Below are positions 47,476 through 57,925 of a stretch of DNA of 64,000 nt, piece after piece (the stretch's first letter is position 1; every line of letters begins with the position of its first letter). Where the stretch lies: positions 167,184 to 231,183 of the forward strand of contig QNGE01000752.1 in NCBI GenBank assembly GCA_008508345.1. Reading direction: 5' to 3'. Below the pieces are notes generated by a model, which saw nothing but the letters and a program-made list of their open reading frames with translations, had not been told where the DNA came from and did not search any database. Position numbers and translations under genes: made by a program. This DNA is from Paragonimus westermani (taxonomy: Eukaryota > Platyhelminthes > Trematoda > Plagiorchiida > Troglotrematidae).

Positions 47476-49605
47476 CCTCCCGTCAACGTCCGGTCTGGGC
47501 CTGACCAGTTATTGAACAGAGTCTGGTAGTAGTCCTTAGTGTCATTCGTTAATAGTTACGTGTTGTTTTGCGGTTTATTTCAAGAATTTCTGATGAAGCC
47601 TTTATAGTTTTATGCGGTTGAGAGAAAAATACCGAAACGGTTATCGTCACACCGTTACTTTTGATAGGAGACATTTTCTGACTGAAAGTCTGTCGTATTC
47701 AACCCAGTCGTCCAGTTCTGTATCAGAAACTGTCACAGTATTGTAAAAGATTGATGGGAGCAGATGGTGCACATCCGTGAAAGGTGTGTGGTCCAGAGGA
47801 AGCCATTACTGCTGACATTCCTAAACAGCCTTCACAGGGTTTACATGAAATGGACCATTCAATCTCAGTTCAAACTGATTTCGTAAGGTTCAGTATGAGG
47901 TCAAGGGTAGAACATGACCATCCCCCAATTAGCGTGCACCTTAGTGGAAATAAGAACTCATCAGAGGTTTTAGTTTTGAGACTGATTTATAGCGTAACTC
48001 TTACGTCAGTCAACTGTGCGTCTGTCATTTTCTGGGACTGAACAGTTTACTGTGTTAGTACTTCCAAGGGGGCTTAGAGGTCTCGATGTTGACATCTAAA
48101 GATTGCTCTCAATTTCTGTGAGACCATGATGAAAAAACCAGGGTTTGATGTGAATTACGGAAGTTTACTATTGTTGGACTTGATTTTTATCTTCATAAAT
48201 GTATACCAATGTATACCTAAGAATGCTTTCCAATACATTCTTTCTCTGTTGAGGGTAACCAAACGTCAATCCACAGAAATGCTGTGCCGACTGGTTGAAG
48301 GGAGTGGTGTCGTGTGAGTGCATCCGGTCGGAAAGGTTTTATCTGTAGCTGTTTGAATGGAATTCCATGGACTTTTGTATGCGAGCTAATTGAGAGGGAA
48401 AATACACAATTCAAAATCGAGTGCCAATAGCAATTTCAAAAGAAACATCAGAGAGACTTGCTGAAGCAAACGTAACTGAACTAGTGTAGATAAAACCACA
48501 TTAGCGGATCAGTGAGTGCTCAGGTGAAAAGGGCGTTGTTATCAAGCACGTTCTCTAACACAAATTTCACGGTAGACGATATCACGTTTCCCTTCGGAAC
48601 AGTCAAAACTACACTGATAACTTCTTGCAACTCTGATTGTTTCTTCTCTTGTTACTGAAAACGGTTTGGTGTGGTGGACAGTAGACCGTGGTGCAGGGTA
48701 GTTTGTAACACATCCACTGAAATGTGACTGTCGTTCTCAGATTGCATTAAGTATTTGTCCACTTCTAGCTAACACGTGATTTTCGAGGTTTATAACGTTA
48801 ATAGCCCACTGATGCTCACAATTTCTGGCAGATTTTGCACTCATAACAGTTTTGGTTGGACCATTTCGCAAGAAAGCGCTGAATTCGAGTTACACTGTAA
48901 ATGGGGGCATTCAATAACACCCATTCTAGGCCGGACCGAAATCCTTGATGTGTGATTCGTTAGCCGGACAAGACCATAGTACCAGTTAAATAGGCCGAAA
49001 ATGTCACGAGTGGAATGATGGAATTATTCTGTAGAAAAGCTCGACCACAATCTCGTGTGAACATTGTTCGATCGATTCAGTGCTGTTATCTAGATCAACC
49101 TAGCTGAGGAATCACGATCATGGGGTTACCCAGCTGACTGGACAACCATAATATTGTTTATCCTATCGAAATTCGCGGGCAAGTTTAACTCTAGTTCATA
49201 TCGGAACGAAACAATGCGGACTGTTAAGTCACGTGAATTGAAATTGGATCAGTTTGAACACGTGCACATTCTAGGATGAGATGAATTTAGCGAGTCGTAT
49301 TGTTCGTACCTATTCAACTATGCATTGTTCCGTCTGCAGGAGTCATTAGATTTTGTGCCTTGAGCCGTAGCAACAAAGGCACCATAGAAGCTTCAAAATT
49401 AACGGTAAAATATGACAGCCTGACCTTTCTAATAACAAACATTACTCCAGTGATGCCATGTAAGTCATAACTAAATCAAAACATTCAAACGCTCGGCTGG
49501 AATCTCATGTGAATGGACTTCTGTTTGCTCGATAATTTCGTTGCAGGCACAGAGGCTTCGCCAAGTCAACAAAACCAGTTACCTATTGCTTACCGTTTGT
49601 TATGA
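47476..49605. other. No recognisable gene
   Basis: Short frames without known motifs and no match that I could see to the repeat families listed here. Confidence 0.4.
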
Positions 49606-50172
49606 AATTGAATTTTCAAGTTGATCGTCACTCACATTTGATCACAGCGTTCGCATTCANNNNNNNNNNNNNNNNNNNNNNNNNNNNNNNNNNNNNNNNN
49701 NNNNNNNNNNNNNNNNNNNNNNNNNNNNNNNNNNNNNNNNNNNNNNNNNNNNNNNNNNNNNNNNNNNNNNNNNNNNNNNNNNNNNNNNNNNNNNNNNNNN
49801 NNNNNNNNNNNNNNNNNNNNNNNNNNNNNNNNNNNNNNNNNNNNNNNNNNNNNNNNNNNNNNNNNNNNNNNNNNNNNNNNNNNNNNNNNNNNNNNNNNNN
49901 NNNNNNNNNNNNNNNNNNNNNNNNNNNNNNNNNNNNNNNNNNNNNNATGGCACAGTGGTTAACACGGTTGCCTCATGATTGGAATGTCCGGAGTTCAAAT
50001 CCCGGCCGTGGCAAGGATATGCACTACTGACGAGCTCTAATGAGAGCGGAACTCGAGTCTAGTGCTTCTTTCGAAAGAGGTCGGCTGGAAAATCTATCTG
50101 AATGCGAACGCTGTGATCAAATGTGAGTGACGGTCAACTTGAAAATAAAACCAAATCTCCGACTACTCATCA
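49606..50172 (+). repeat. tRNA-related repeat with inverted tail and internal gap (copy 4)
   Basis: The left edge 49606-49659 is the tail in reverse (TTTTCAAGTTGATCGTCACT, then ATTTGATCACAGCGTTCGCA). After the N run, the forward copy resumes in the A-box (TGGCACAGTGG, 49948-49958), then the B-box GTTCAAATCC at about 49993 and the full tail to CCGACTACTCATCA. A-to-B-box spacing is 44, as in a tRNA gene. GTCCGGAGTTCAAATCCCGG retains a T-arm-like stem. The terminal tails are reverse complements of each other. Confidence 0.75.
49660..49946. other. Assembly gap (287 N)
   Basis: The run of N lies between the two inverted tails of the tRNA-related repeat. The missing part corresponds to the rest of the left tail and the repeat's body. 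Open frames drawn through it are artefacts. Confidence 0.98.
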
Positions 50173-50739
50173 ATAAATTATGAATTGTTAGTCGGTGGTA
50201 TTCCAACTAACAATGTTCTGCAATCACCTCGTTCACATGAGTTCTGCTCTACCTCCAAATTAAACGGAAGTTGAGTGACTGGCAAATTTCTCAGAGTGTT
50301 AAATTTCCCAACTGCCCGAATCATCAAAGTAACAACAGTGTGATCCACGTTGCAGTTGTGACTGTCTGGTAAGAAAACCACGTGATCCACTGTGACGTTA
50401 TTTGTGAGCAATTAACTCAACTGTTAACTGGCGTTGGCAGTTAATCCTTGTAAACAGTCAAAGGTTAATCCACTCAGAATGTGTACTATTCAAGATAAAC
50501 ACGCCAACTCATTAAGTAGTTCACTGTACATAGCACAGTTTCGCTGAGGTCAGGCTTGCTTTCCATATTGTTCATTCCCTCCAGAGGTCTGAACAAAACC
50601 GTTAGAACACGAAAACTGGTAGATGCAAGCATTTCGTATTGGCTCGTCAGTACCAAATTTACAATAATATGAAACGGTTTTTATAGTGAACCGTTAGGGG
50701 GGCAGGGTGGATAGGCAGTCCGAGGTTTAGGAAAGGTCA

Positions 50740-50990
50740 CTAAATCCAGGGAAGGGTCAAGTGTACCAGCAACTGTTTCTCAACACAGAAGGTCCGCTTC
50801 AGTCGACTGATTGCGACCGCCTCAGTAAACCGTAAGAATCTTGGATTGAAGTGGCGTAATAGGATTCTGAATGTACAAATTGGGTCGGTAACTTGACCAG
50901 TGGTCAGGACGTGTCTTGCGACTGCGGACGCTGGTTGCTCGCGTGTTTCAACCAAGTGGGGTTAAGTATTCTAGGCAAACCAAAAACGGC
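50740..50990 (-). pseudogene. PLE GIY-YIG endonuclease C-terminus
   Basis: The minus strand reads HLVETREQPASAVARHVLTT, then GQVTDPICTFRILLRHFNPR and EAVAISRLKRTFCVEKQLL, ending LTLPW. This is the last half of the PLE endonuclease, with the P.SAV.RH...TGH..DP..(A)FR(I/V)L type shared with the 24-27 kb element. The YIG part upstream (above 50990) is not recognisable. Nothing of the RT remains nearby. Confidence 0.82.
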
Positions 50991-52144
50991 GATTACACAC
51001 ATACAGTAAGACAAATCAAGGAAACGTCAAAATTCTGAGCACAACGTTGTAATTTACATGGATTTTGAACAGACTGTATGACCTGTTGGGCTGTGATAGT
51101 GAAGCGGCTTAAAATTTATTGTGATAACAAACACGAAATACACTCTACTCTATGCGACTCCATTCATTCACATGGGTCATTGTGGTTAATCAGTTTTGGA
51201 GAGCAAATAGTGTGGAAGGTTCACCTTATATCGTTTACAAGTGCACCATTGAATAAACCACATGTCAAAGCGAGTCGGACACATCAGTTTGTGTTTATGA
51301 ACCCTAGACCAAGTAGGATTATTAGAGCGAGAGCTGGTTACCCTTCGTTATGTGAATCTAAGTCGATATTGAACCACGTGTTTAGTAACTTTTGGCCACT
51401 GCAGCTTTATGGTGTATTAGCGTTCTTCAAACTGTGACACAATGAAGTTTACCGGCCCGTACTTAACAATTCGAGGTTCAGCCAACTCACTTAACGCGAT
51501 TTATCAGCGTCGGTGCACTGCCTTTGTTTCTGCCTGTGTGTGTGTGTGTGGTTTGCGTGTGCGTTAGCGTGTGAATTGGACCAAAGTGCGCCTTTCCTTG
51601 TCGTCACCTTGCCGGTCTCACTCGCCTTACTTTCTGTCTTATTCGCTGGGGGGTGATTAACGGTCCCTTAACCAGTGCGATCGGAGAACAGACCCAATAT
51701 TTGTTGGTCTCCCATATGATCGGAGTCACAGAGATTTGGTCATCCAGCAGGTGATTTTCGCAACCCACATATGCTGTGTTTTGAAGCAAAATAGATTGTA
51801 CAGAAGGTATTAACCCACCACCGTCGACGTTAATAATTGTGCAGTGAATGGTCAAAGTTTGCATGACATTCCTTTACTGTGTCTATGCTCCTGGGGAGCA
51901 GTTCACGTAAATTATAGTCGCTTCAGTGATAGTACTCCTTTAAAATCTTTTTCGTCCACTCCTAGTAATCATACAGCAAAATGGATTCACCAAAGTTCCG
52001 TGAAAGATGAAGTAACTGAACTGACATGTTTCGTTACCTTGGTGGTGTAACTTCATCCGTTGTGTAGTGTGAATCCTAGCGCTACCAAACGGTTCAATTA
52101 CTACATACTCCGATATGGCATACTGAAGGACGGTAAACACGTTT
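50991..52144. other. No recognisable gene; (TG)n run
   Basis: A short (TG)n microsatellite lies at about 51533-51550. The frames at 51078-51437 (+) and 51604-51864 (-) carry no motif that I can name. Confidence 0.4.
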
Positions 52145-52576
52145 GTTACTGATGAGTAGTCGGGGATTTGGTTTTATTTTCAAGTTGACCGTCACTCACA
52201 TTTGATCACAGCGTTCGCATTCACATATACTTTCCAGCCAGCCTCTTTCGAAAAGAAGCACTGGACTCGAGTTCCGATCTCATTAGAGCTCGTCAGTAGT
52301 GCATATCCTTGCCACGGCCGGGATTTGAACTCCGGACATTCCAATCATGAGGCAACCGTGTTAACCACTGCGCCATTGACCTCACATTAGGCACGACCGA
52401 ATCATCAAATCTGAACGCTCAACCACTCTCGCTTGTGAGCAATGATCAGGTTGCCCGATCGTCTCCACAGCAGACACACTTACTGCCTGTTAACTCCAAT
52501 CGATAACCCCGCGATTAGCACTTCCCAGACAGGTCCACATCAATGAACTCATCGAACCTGCAAGGCGATATTTTGG
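52145..52576 (-). repeat. tRNA-related repeat, full unit (copy 5)
   Basis: Complete minus-strand copy: the end signal TACTGATGAGTAGTCGGGG, the tail, the GTGCATATCC junction, the reverse B-box GGATTTGAAC (52321-52330), the reverse A-box CCACTGCGCCA (about 52366-52376), the body with GTGAGCAATGATCAGG, and GTTAACTCCAATCGAT, then about 70 bases of spacer. The next unit starts with the same TACTGGTGAGTAGTCGGGG at 52579, giving a unit of about 432 bases. The spacer resembles that between copies 1 and 2 (both contain a GCGAT.TTT string before the next unit). Confidence 0.8.
52315..52377 (-). promoter_or_regulatory. Internal pol III promoter-like A and B boxes
   Basis: TGGCGCAGTGG and GTTCAAATCC on the minus strand at tRNA-like spacing. 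These are the internal promoter elements of tRNA genes and tRNA-derived SINEs. The same pair occurs in the copies at 49948, 52823 and 55134. Whether any copy is transcribed cannot be told from sequence. Confidence 0.6.
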
Positions 52577-53030
52577 ATTACTGGTGAGTAGTCGGGGATT
52601 TGGTTTTATTTTCAAGTTGACCATCACTCAAATTTGATCGCAGCCTTCGCATTCAGATAGACTTTCCATCCGGCCTCTTTCGAAAAGAAGCACTAAACTC
52701 GAGTTTCGCTCTCAGTGACTGTGTCTCCTCTAAAGACGATCGGGCAACCTGATCATTGCTCACAAGCGAGAGTGGTTGAGCGTTCAGATTTGATGATTCG
52801 GTCGTGCCTGATGTGAGGTCAATGGCGCAGTGGTTAACACGGTTGCCTCATTATTGGAATGGCCGGTGTTCAAATCCCGGCCGTGGCAAGGATTTGCACT
52901 ACTGACGAGCTCTAATGAGAGCGAAACTCGAGTCTAGTGCTCCTTTTCGAAAGAGGCTGCCTGGAAAATCTATCTGAATGCGAAGGTTGCAATCAAATAT
53001 GAGTGATGGTCAATTTGAAAATAAAAAAGT
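52577..53030 (+). repeat. tRNA-related repeat with inverted tails (copy 6)
   Basis: Left tail in reverse (52577-52712), then at CGCTCTCA the sequence switches to the forward body GTGACTGTGTCTCC, the A-box TGGCGCAGTGG (52823-52833), the B-box GTTCAAATCC (52868-52877) and the forward tail to about 53030. The left and right tails are reverse complements over about 125 bases, including TTTTCGAAAGAGGC and TCTATCTGAATGCGAAGG-type blocks. It directly abuts copy 5. Confidence 0.8.
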
Positions 53031-54972
53031 TTGTCCACTTGTACCGGCTATTTTGAACGAAGAACTGGAAAACGCATGGTCTGTACACAGTTTTACTAGC
53101 CTAGAGAAGAGTATAATTGTCGACAGACTGGCTCCGGTATGAGACTGTAACGGTATCACTGGTACAACTGCGAAATGCTATTCACATTCATTTAAAAGTT
53201 AAACATTGTGGTATGATGAGGTTGTATCGAATCACGGCTGCCTCATTATCGTGTCGTTAATGAACCCAGGTGTGGCTGGGCCGGTGTTCATCAATCACAT
53301 CAATAGTTCTTATCGCCAAGAGGACAATGATTCATAAACGAGAACGCAAATTTGAAAGAGCTAATGGTAGGAATCGTACGGGTAGCCGACAAACGATGCA
53401 TTCCCTTAGTAGTGAATATTCATGTCTAACAGGTAGGTAAGTGACCTCTGGGAAATATGTCACAGTTTGTCAGAATGAAAGATGTCATTTCATTAGTCAG
53501 TTGGGTAGACACTATTTACAGTACCAACGTATTTCACAAAATCTTCGCAGTCGTAAAATTTGTACAATGCACATAAAATGATTCTTCATTTAAGTGACAG
53601 AAATGGCACAACGATCTGGTTGTTGTCGGATTGGACAGTAGTGGGGAACGATGAAAATAAACGCACATACTGTCCCATGTAACTGCTTCACTCTACCGGT
53701 TTACATATCTGTTCCCTTTTTAGGTACAAGATTTTGCATTACGTGCCAAAGCAATTAACTTTGATGCGTTAGAATTTCCAAGTCACAATCTTAGATGTGA
53801 CGGAAGAAATGTGGTTGGCCCAACCAACCCAAAGGGACAGCCAATCTTAATTAACGCACTTCGCATTAGATACTTTGGACGAGAAAATGGTACGGGCTAT
53901 TCGGGGGATGTCAACGGCCTTGCATAAGCAGAACGGGGTTGGTGGTCAAATCTGACCACAGATCAACCGACATTGTCCCCACTAATCCACCAAACCCTAT
54001 TCACTAATGTCGAACCCGACTGAAAAAGTCTGGAGCATGGTGTAAGAAAGGGTTCAAACGGAACTACAATTGCACCACGAAAACATAGTAAACAGATTCT
54101 CAAGATATGGTGAGTCAGCAAAAGTGGAGAACGAAGACCCTGGAACGATTAGTCATTTCTCTCATGTGCGACATCACCGAAGACCACTGTGCTAGTTTGG
54201 TTGGTCTTGCTGAGTGATAGTGTATGCAAGGGAAAAACGGTGAATCCATGGAGTCACAACCATAAACCCATATTTTCTCGGCGAACGAACGATGCTGTAG
54301 TCACGGCAACCACATATCGATTTATATTTCCTATTTATTAAAAGCTATTTCTGAGTAAACAAATGCATGGCCCGTGAGTGTGTGCGTAAAGCACTTCAGT
54401 TTTTCGTTGTTCAGTTGAACGCTTGAAAACAACTGGGCTACCCGTACATTTTAAACCATCTGATTGTTAACGTTCGAGACTGAAAATATCAAATGAAATA
54501 TTGGTATTTCGTGATACGTCTTCTTTCCTTATCGGCTGACGATGATGTCAGAAGAGTTACAAATTGATCACATATTAGTATACGTCTTCAATAACGCTCC
54601 AACTCAGTCACGTTCGAGAATTTTGTGCATGTACATAAAGGTGCAGTGTATCGATTGCAAGAGCCATGCTCTTTTTACTGTCGGGTCTGATCAGGCTAGC
54701 CAGTGCACACTGGCTATGATTATTTGTTCGGACTGACATTGTGTACAGTGCAACATGTGTCCTACTCCAACTGACTGCTGGAAAACATCCTGGTGATTAT
54801 TTTTTTCAAGGGTATACGGACTATAAATGTGTTTGGGCCTGGTGTTATCTGAGGATGGACATGTGTAACCGAGGCCAAATTTGACTGATGGATTCGGTTA
54901 GGTGACCATACTGCAGAGTACACATCAATTGGGTGTAACCCTCACATAACGGTCTTAGGTACTGACGTTTCA
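53031..54972. other. No recognisable gene
   Basis: A CGGCTGCCTCATTAT string near 53237 recalls the tRNA-like head of the repeat but without A and B boxes. No frame has a known motif. Confidence 0.4.
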
Positions 54973-55355
54973 CGTTGAACACCACACACAGTTGATCACA
55001 GTTGTTGACTGAAGTGAACAGGACAATTACTGTGTCTGCTCTCGAGACGATCGGGCAATCTGATCATTGCTCACAAGCGAGAGTGGTTGACCGTTCAGAG
55101 TTGATAATTCGGTCGTGCCTAATATGAGGTCACTGGCGCAGTGGTCAACACGGTCACCTCATAAAAGCGTGGCCTGAGTTCAAATCACGTCTCTGGCACT
55201 ATAGACGAGCTCTAATGAGAGCGAAACTCGAGTCTAGTGTTTCTTTTCGAAAGAGGCTGGCTGGAAATTCTATCTGAATGCGAAGGCTGCGATCAAATGT
55301 GAGTGATGTTTAACTTTAAATTAACCAAACCCCCGACTACTCGTCAGTAAACTAA
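54973..55355 (+). repeat. tRNA-related repeat (copy 7) with short inverted-tail stub
   Basis: A stub of the reversed tail (GTTGAACACCACACACAGTT, then GATCACAGTTG) at 54973-55004 is followed by the body GTGAACAGGACAATTACTGT, the A-box TGGCGCAGTGG (about 55134-55144), B-box-like GTTCAAATCA (about 55178) and the full tail ending CCCCCGACTACTCGTCAGTAA. The stretch between the B-box and the tail is shortened (CTATAGACGAGC instead of the ATATGCACTACTGACGAGC type). Confidence 0.75.
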
Positions 55356-56884
55356 CGTTTCAGATTCACTATTTGTCCTTTGTTTCATGTAACCGACGTC
55401 ATGTGATGGAACTTCTCTACTCGTTGTCGCCAAACTATTTGCGGTCCAATACTGACGTCAAAGTGACCCACTAACGTAATTACCATTGGTCGCGTTGTCT
55501 CGCTTGCGGTTACTGAGGTAATTTTCGTTTTTCTAACGCTGCCAGGTAGCAACACAATACAGTCACAGGTGCTTCGATAAGTAGTCTCTTGTTTAGCCAG
55601 GTGCGACAGAGACTTTTGGAACAGAAAGCGTTGAACTTACAGCCCATTGTTGATCCGGGTAGATCGCTTGAACTGGAAGAAAATCAGACCTTATTGTACC
55701 AGCCTACCCCAATAAACTCCCACGCAGTTAAAAGTGAGGTCCAGAAAGTCCATCCAGCCTTGTCAAACTACTTGATTTGATGTCCCTGTAGTTCATCTGC
55801 TAGCAACTGTTTTTTCTGTGGATAGTATAAACACCCTGTTTCAAAGTGTCCTGCTCCAGTTGCGTTATCCAAAGGATGTGGAATGAAGAGATAATTTCAA
55901 AAGGTTCTTTGTACACCTCACGATCGACAGAATTATGCCTCCATCACTGTTCCGTCCAGATCCCCTATCACGTCAACAATTACTCCTAGTCTTCTTGCGA
56001 ATACTGTAGTTGATCCTCAAGATGACGGAACCTGCTTCCGAGCTTAGGTAAACAGTAGCAGTTCTGAAAGTTTTATAGCGTCCTCCGTGGTGCTATGAAA
56101 CAGCTGAAAATTTTACAACTTTCGTATTAAGCGGTTGCTATCGCTTCTACTGCCCTGCCAAGTGACACGCGAGGTCACGTCCTGGTATAAAGCCACTCAA
56201 TACTACAGCCATTTTATGCAGACTTATATTGTCCAAGGATTTCTCAGGTTTTCCAAGGGCGTTTAGTTTCTGTTCGATCGGACAAAGTCGCTGTTTTCCT
56301 CCTACTGGTTGATCTCTGCTTGGACCGAACGTTCACGTTTTTTCTAGAATCTTGTGCGAAACTGCAAAATGCAGAAGATGTTGTTCAGCAGAAAAAAAAT
56401 TGTGCATGATGAAATTCGCTGCTTGCACACTGAAATAATAAGCGAACCCTTCTCTGTCCATTGAAGTGATCAAGGTCTGGTCGTCACTAACGACAGGCAG
56501 AAACGAAGATTGGACATTGACCACGGTCAAACAACCAAAAACTCTTGAATACCTACCTCTTTTATATCGGCAAGATGATCCAACGCGTCACTACCTAGGA
56601 AGCATACGACAATCTGGATCTTATCCAGTCTTTGTCAGGAGAGAACTTCCCACAGCTTATGGACGTTTGAACCAGTTTTGTCTGATTCCGTTTGGCGTGG
56701 GCAGTAGCGTCCTATGATATTGACGGACCTCTATCACCATGATAGCGCACCAGACACTAAAAGACCTCTTTATTCACGTCAACAGTGTTACTGCATCCGA
56801 AAGAAATTCCGTCAGCTATTACCTCGGTGAGTCATAGAACACAAAGTGTAGTAAACATGTTTTCGACATGATCTCCCCAGGCTG
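55356..56884. other. No supported gene
   Basis: Two frames (55589-55780 and 56466-56717) look mildly protein-like, but neither carries a decisive motif; see the rejected list. The first begins after a TTTAGCCAG string that could be a splice acceptor. Confidence 0.35.
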
Positions 56885-56985
56885 ACACAGTTACAAAGAA
56901 GAATAAAACTATAAACGGTTACATTCGAGACTTGGTAGTGGATAAAATTCATACCATCTGACTTTTGTGTTTGTGGACATCGATT
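56885..56985 (+). repeat. Inverted copy of PLE RT segment (arm 1 of inverted repeat)
   Basis: Forward arm of the inverted repeat; arm 2 is 57822-57925 on the minus strand. Longest shared run seen by eye is ACTATAAACGGTT. Identity is clearly above chance over the whole 100 bases but interrupted by many substitutions, so the duplication is old. Confidence 0.7.
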
Positions 56986-56995
56986 GGGTAACTGC

Positions 56996-57631
56996 TTACA
57001 TATCGAGCGAGAGAGTCAGCTGATCACCAAGGCAGTTGAAGCGATTGAACGAAGTTTTTCTGTTCGCATAAGGTTGGATCACGTAATCAAATGGAAATGG
57101 CCTCGGCAGTGGCCAACATTCGCTGGCGAACGAGTTTTGACCGGCTTGGTAGAATCCTGTAGATGACAATGAACAATCTGTGTTGACCTGATGATCGCTG
57201 TCAGCCAGGTGACCAACAATGGCGCTCATGATTGATTTTCCTTCACCTGTCCTGATCCGTGCTCGGTGATGTTCTCTGATTCTTCTAGATAAGTGCCGAG
57301 TTGTACAACCCACATAGTTTGTTGAACAATCGCAAACGAACGAGTAAATCACCGTAGATGAGTTGTGGACCGACACTTTATCCTTCAGGTTTAGAGTAGT
57401 CAGTGGTGAACTGGTGAATGAGATAATCATTCTGGCTGCGTTGAACGTTCTCTTAAGGGGACTACTAAGTCGACGGGTCGGTGATTCAACTAACGTATTT
57501 CCCTTGTATGTCAGTTGTATGAACATGGGCTTCATATCAACTCCTTGATTTTCACCTGATGCTTGAACTACTTTCATATGTTTGGCCACGAAATTGTCAG
57601 GGTAGCCATTCTTTTGTAGAAAATTGGTCAA
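56996..57631 (-). pseudogene. PLE linker and GIY-YIG endonuclease
   Basis: A continuous frame of about 210 codons. Linker residues 1-90; domain start VIYSFVCDCSTNYVGCTTRH (about residues 93-112), where other PLEs have C.CG..YIGRT, so the Arg after YVG is Cys and the Gly before is missing. It then reads RRIREHHRARIRTGEGKSIM and SAIVGHLADSDHQVN. The last third (from about residue 160) drifts out of the family pattern, although the ASECWPLPRPFPFDYVIQPY part may be the frame-shifted EA.AIRL.NP end. The TGA/TAA that ends the frame is beyond the conserved domain. Confidence 0.85.
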
Positions 57632-57925
57632 AAACTCTAGCTAGTGTTTCAATGCATCTGGCTGTATCATCGAATCATTTAACCAGGTTTCGTTTGTAAT
57701 TTAGGTGAATAGTCTTACGATAAACGGAGCGTTTCAAACTTCTGTCAGTCCGTCTTCTCGAAGAGATGTCCAAGAAGTGGGAAGACCCCTCTGACTCCAG
57801 TTCTGAGAAGAAGCTTATCAGCAGCGTCCACGAACACAAAAATGAAATGATATGAATTTTAACCAATACTAAGTCTCACATTCAACCGTTTATAGTGTTA
57901 TTCTCCTCCATAGCTGTAACAGTCT

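Larger units (their letters stand above)
56885..57925 (-). mobile_element. Penelope-like element 3' half flanked by a roughly 100-base inverted repeat
   Basis: Minus strand: thumb (57675-57866) with SELESEGSSHFLDI and DRSLKRSVYRK; then the linker and endonuclease frame at 56996-57631 (FLQKNGYPDNFVAKHM, MFIQLTYKG, LKRTFNAARMIISFTSSP, LKDKVSVHN, then the GIY-YIG part). Bases 57822-57925 reversed match 56885-56985 forward: both have ACTATAAACGGTT, then GAGACTT, TAAAATTCATA.CAT and TTTTTGTGTT/TTTTGTGTT.GTGGAC blocks in order. The inverted copy begins directly after the endonuclease end. PLEs are known for partial inverted copies at their ends, and this arrangement fits. Upstream RT motifs are not recognisable. 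Confidence 0.82.

Noticed and set aside
49947..50010. A genuine tRNA gene, because of A and B boxes at normal spacing
   Set aside because: No acceptor stem can be paired, and the same sequence recurs in several copies with a common tail, so it is a tRNA-derived repeat.
53200..53320. Further copy of the tRNA-related repeat (CGGCTGCCTCATTAT)
   Set aside because: Only a short string matches; boxes and tail are missing.
55589..55780. Frame after a TTTAGCCAG splice-acceptor-like string, with a mildly protein-like sequence
   Set aside because: No ATG at its start, no recognised domain and only 63 codons; no partner exon was found.
56466..56717. Frame with GRLNQFCLIPFGVGSS, recalling the PFG block of Ty3-type reverse transcriptases
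   Set aside because: Only this one block fits; no D(L/Y)..AY upstream and no YLDD downstream in any frame, so it is probably chance.
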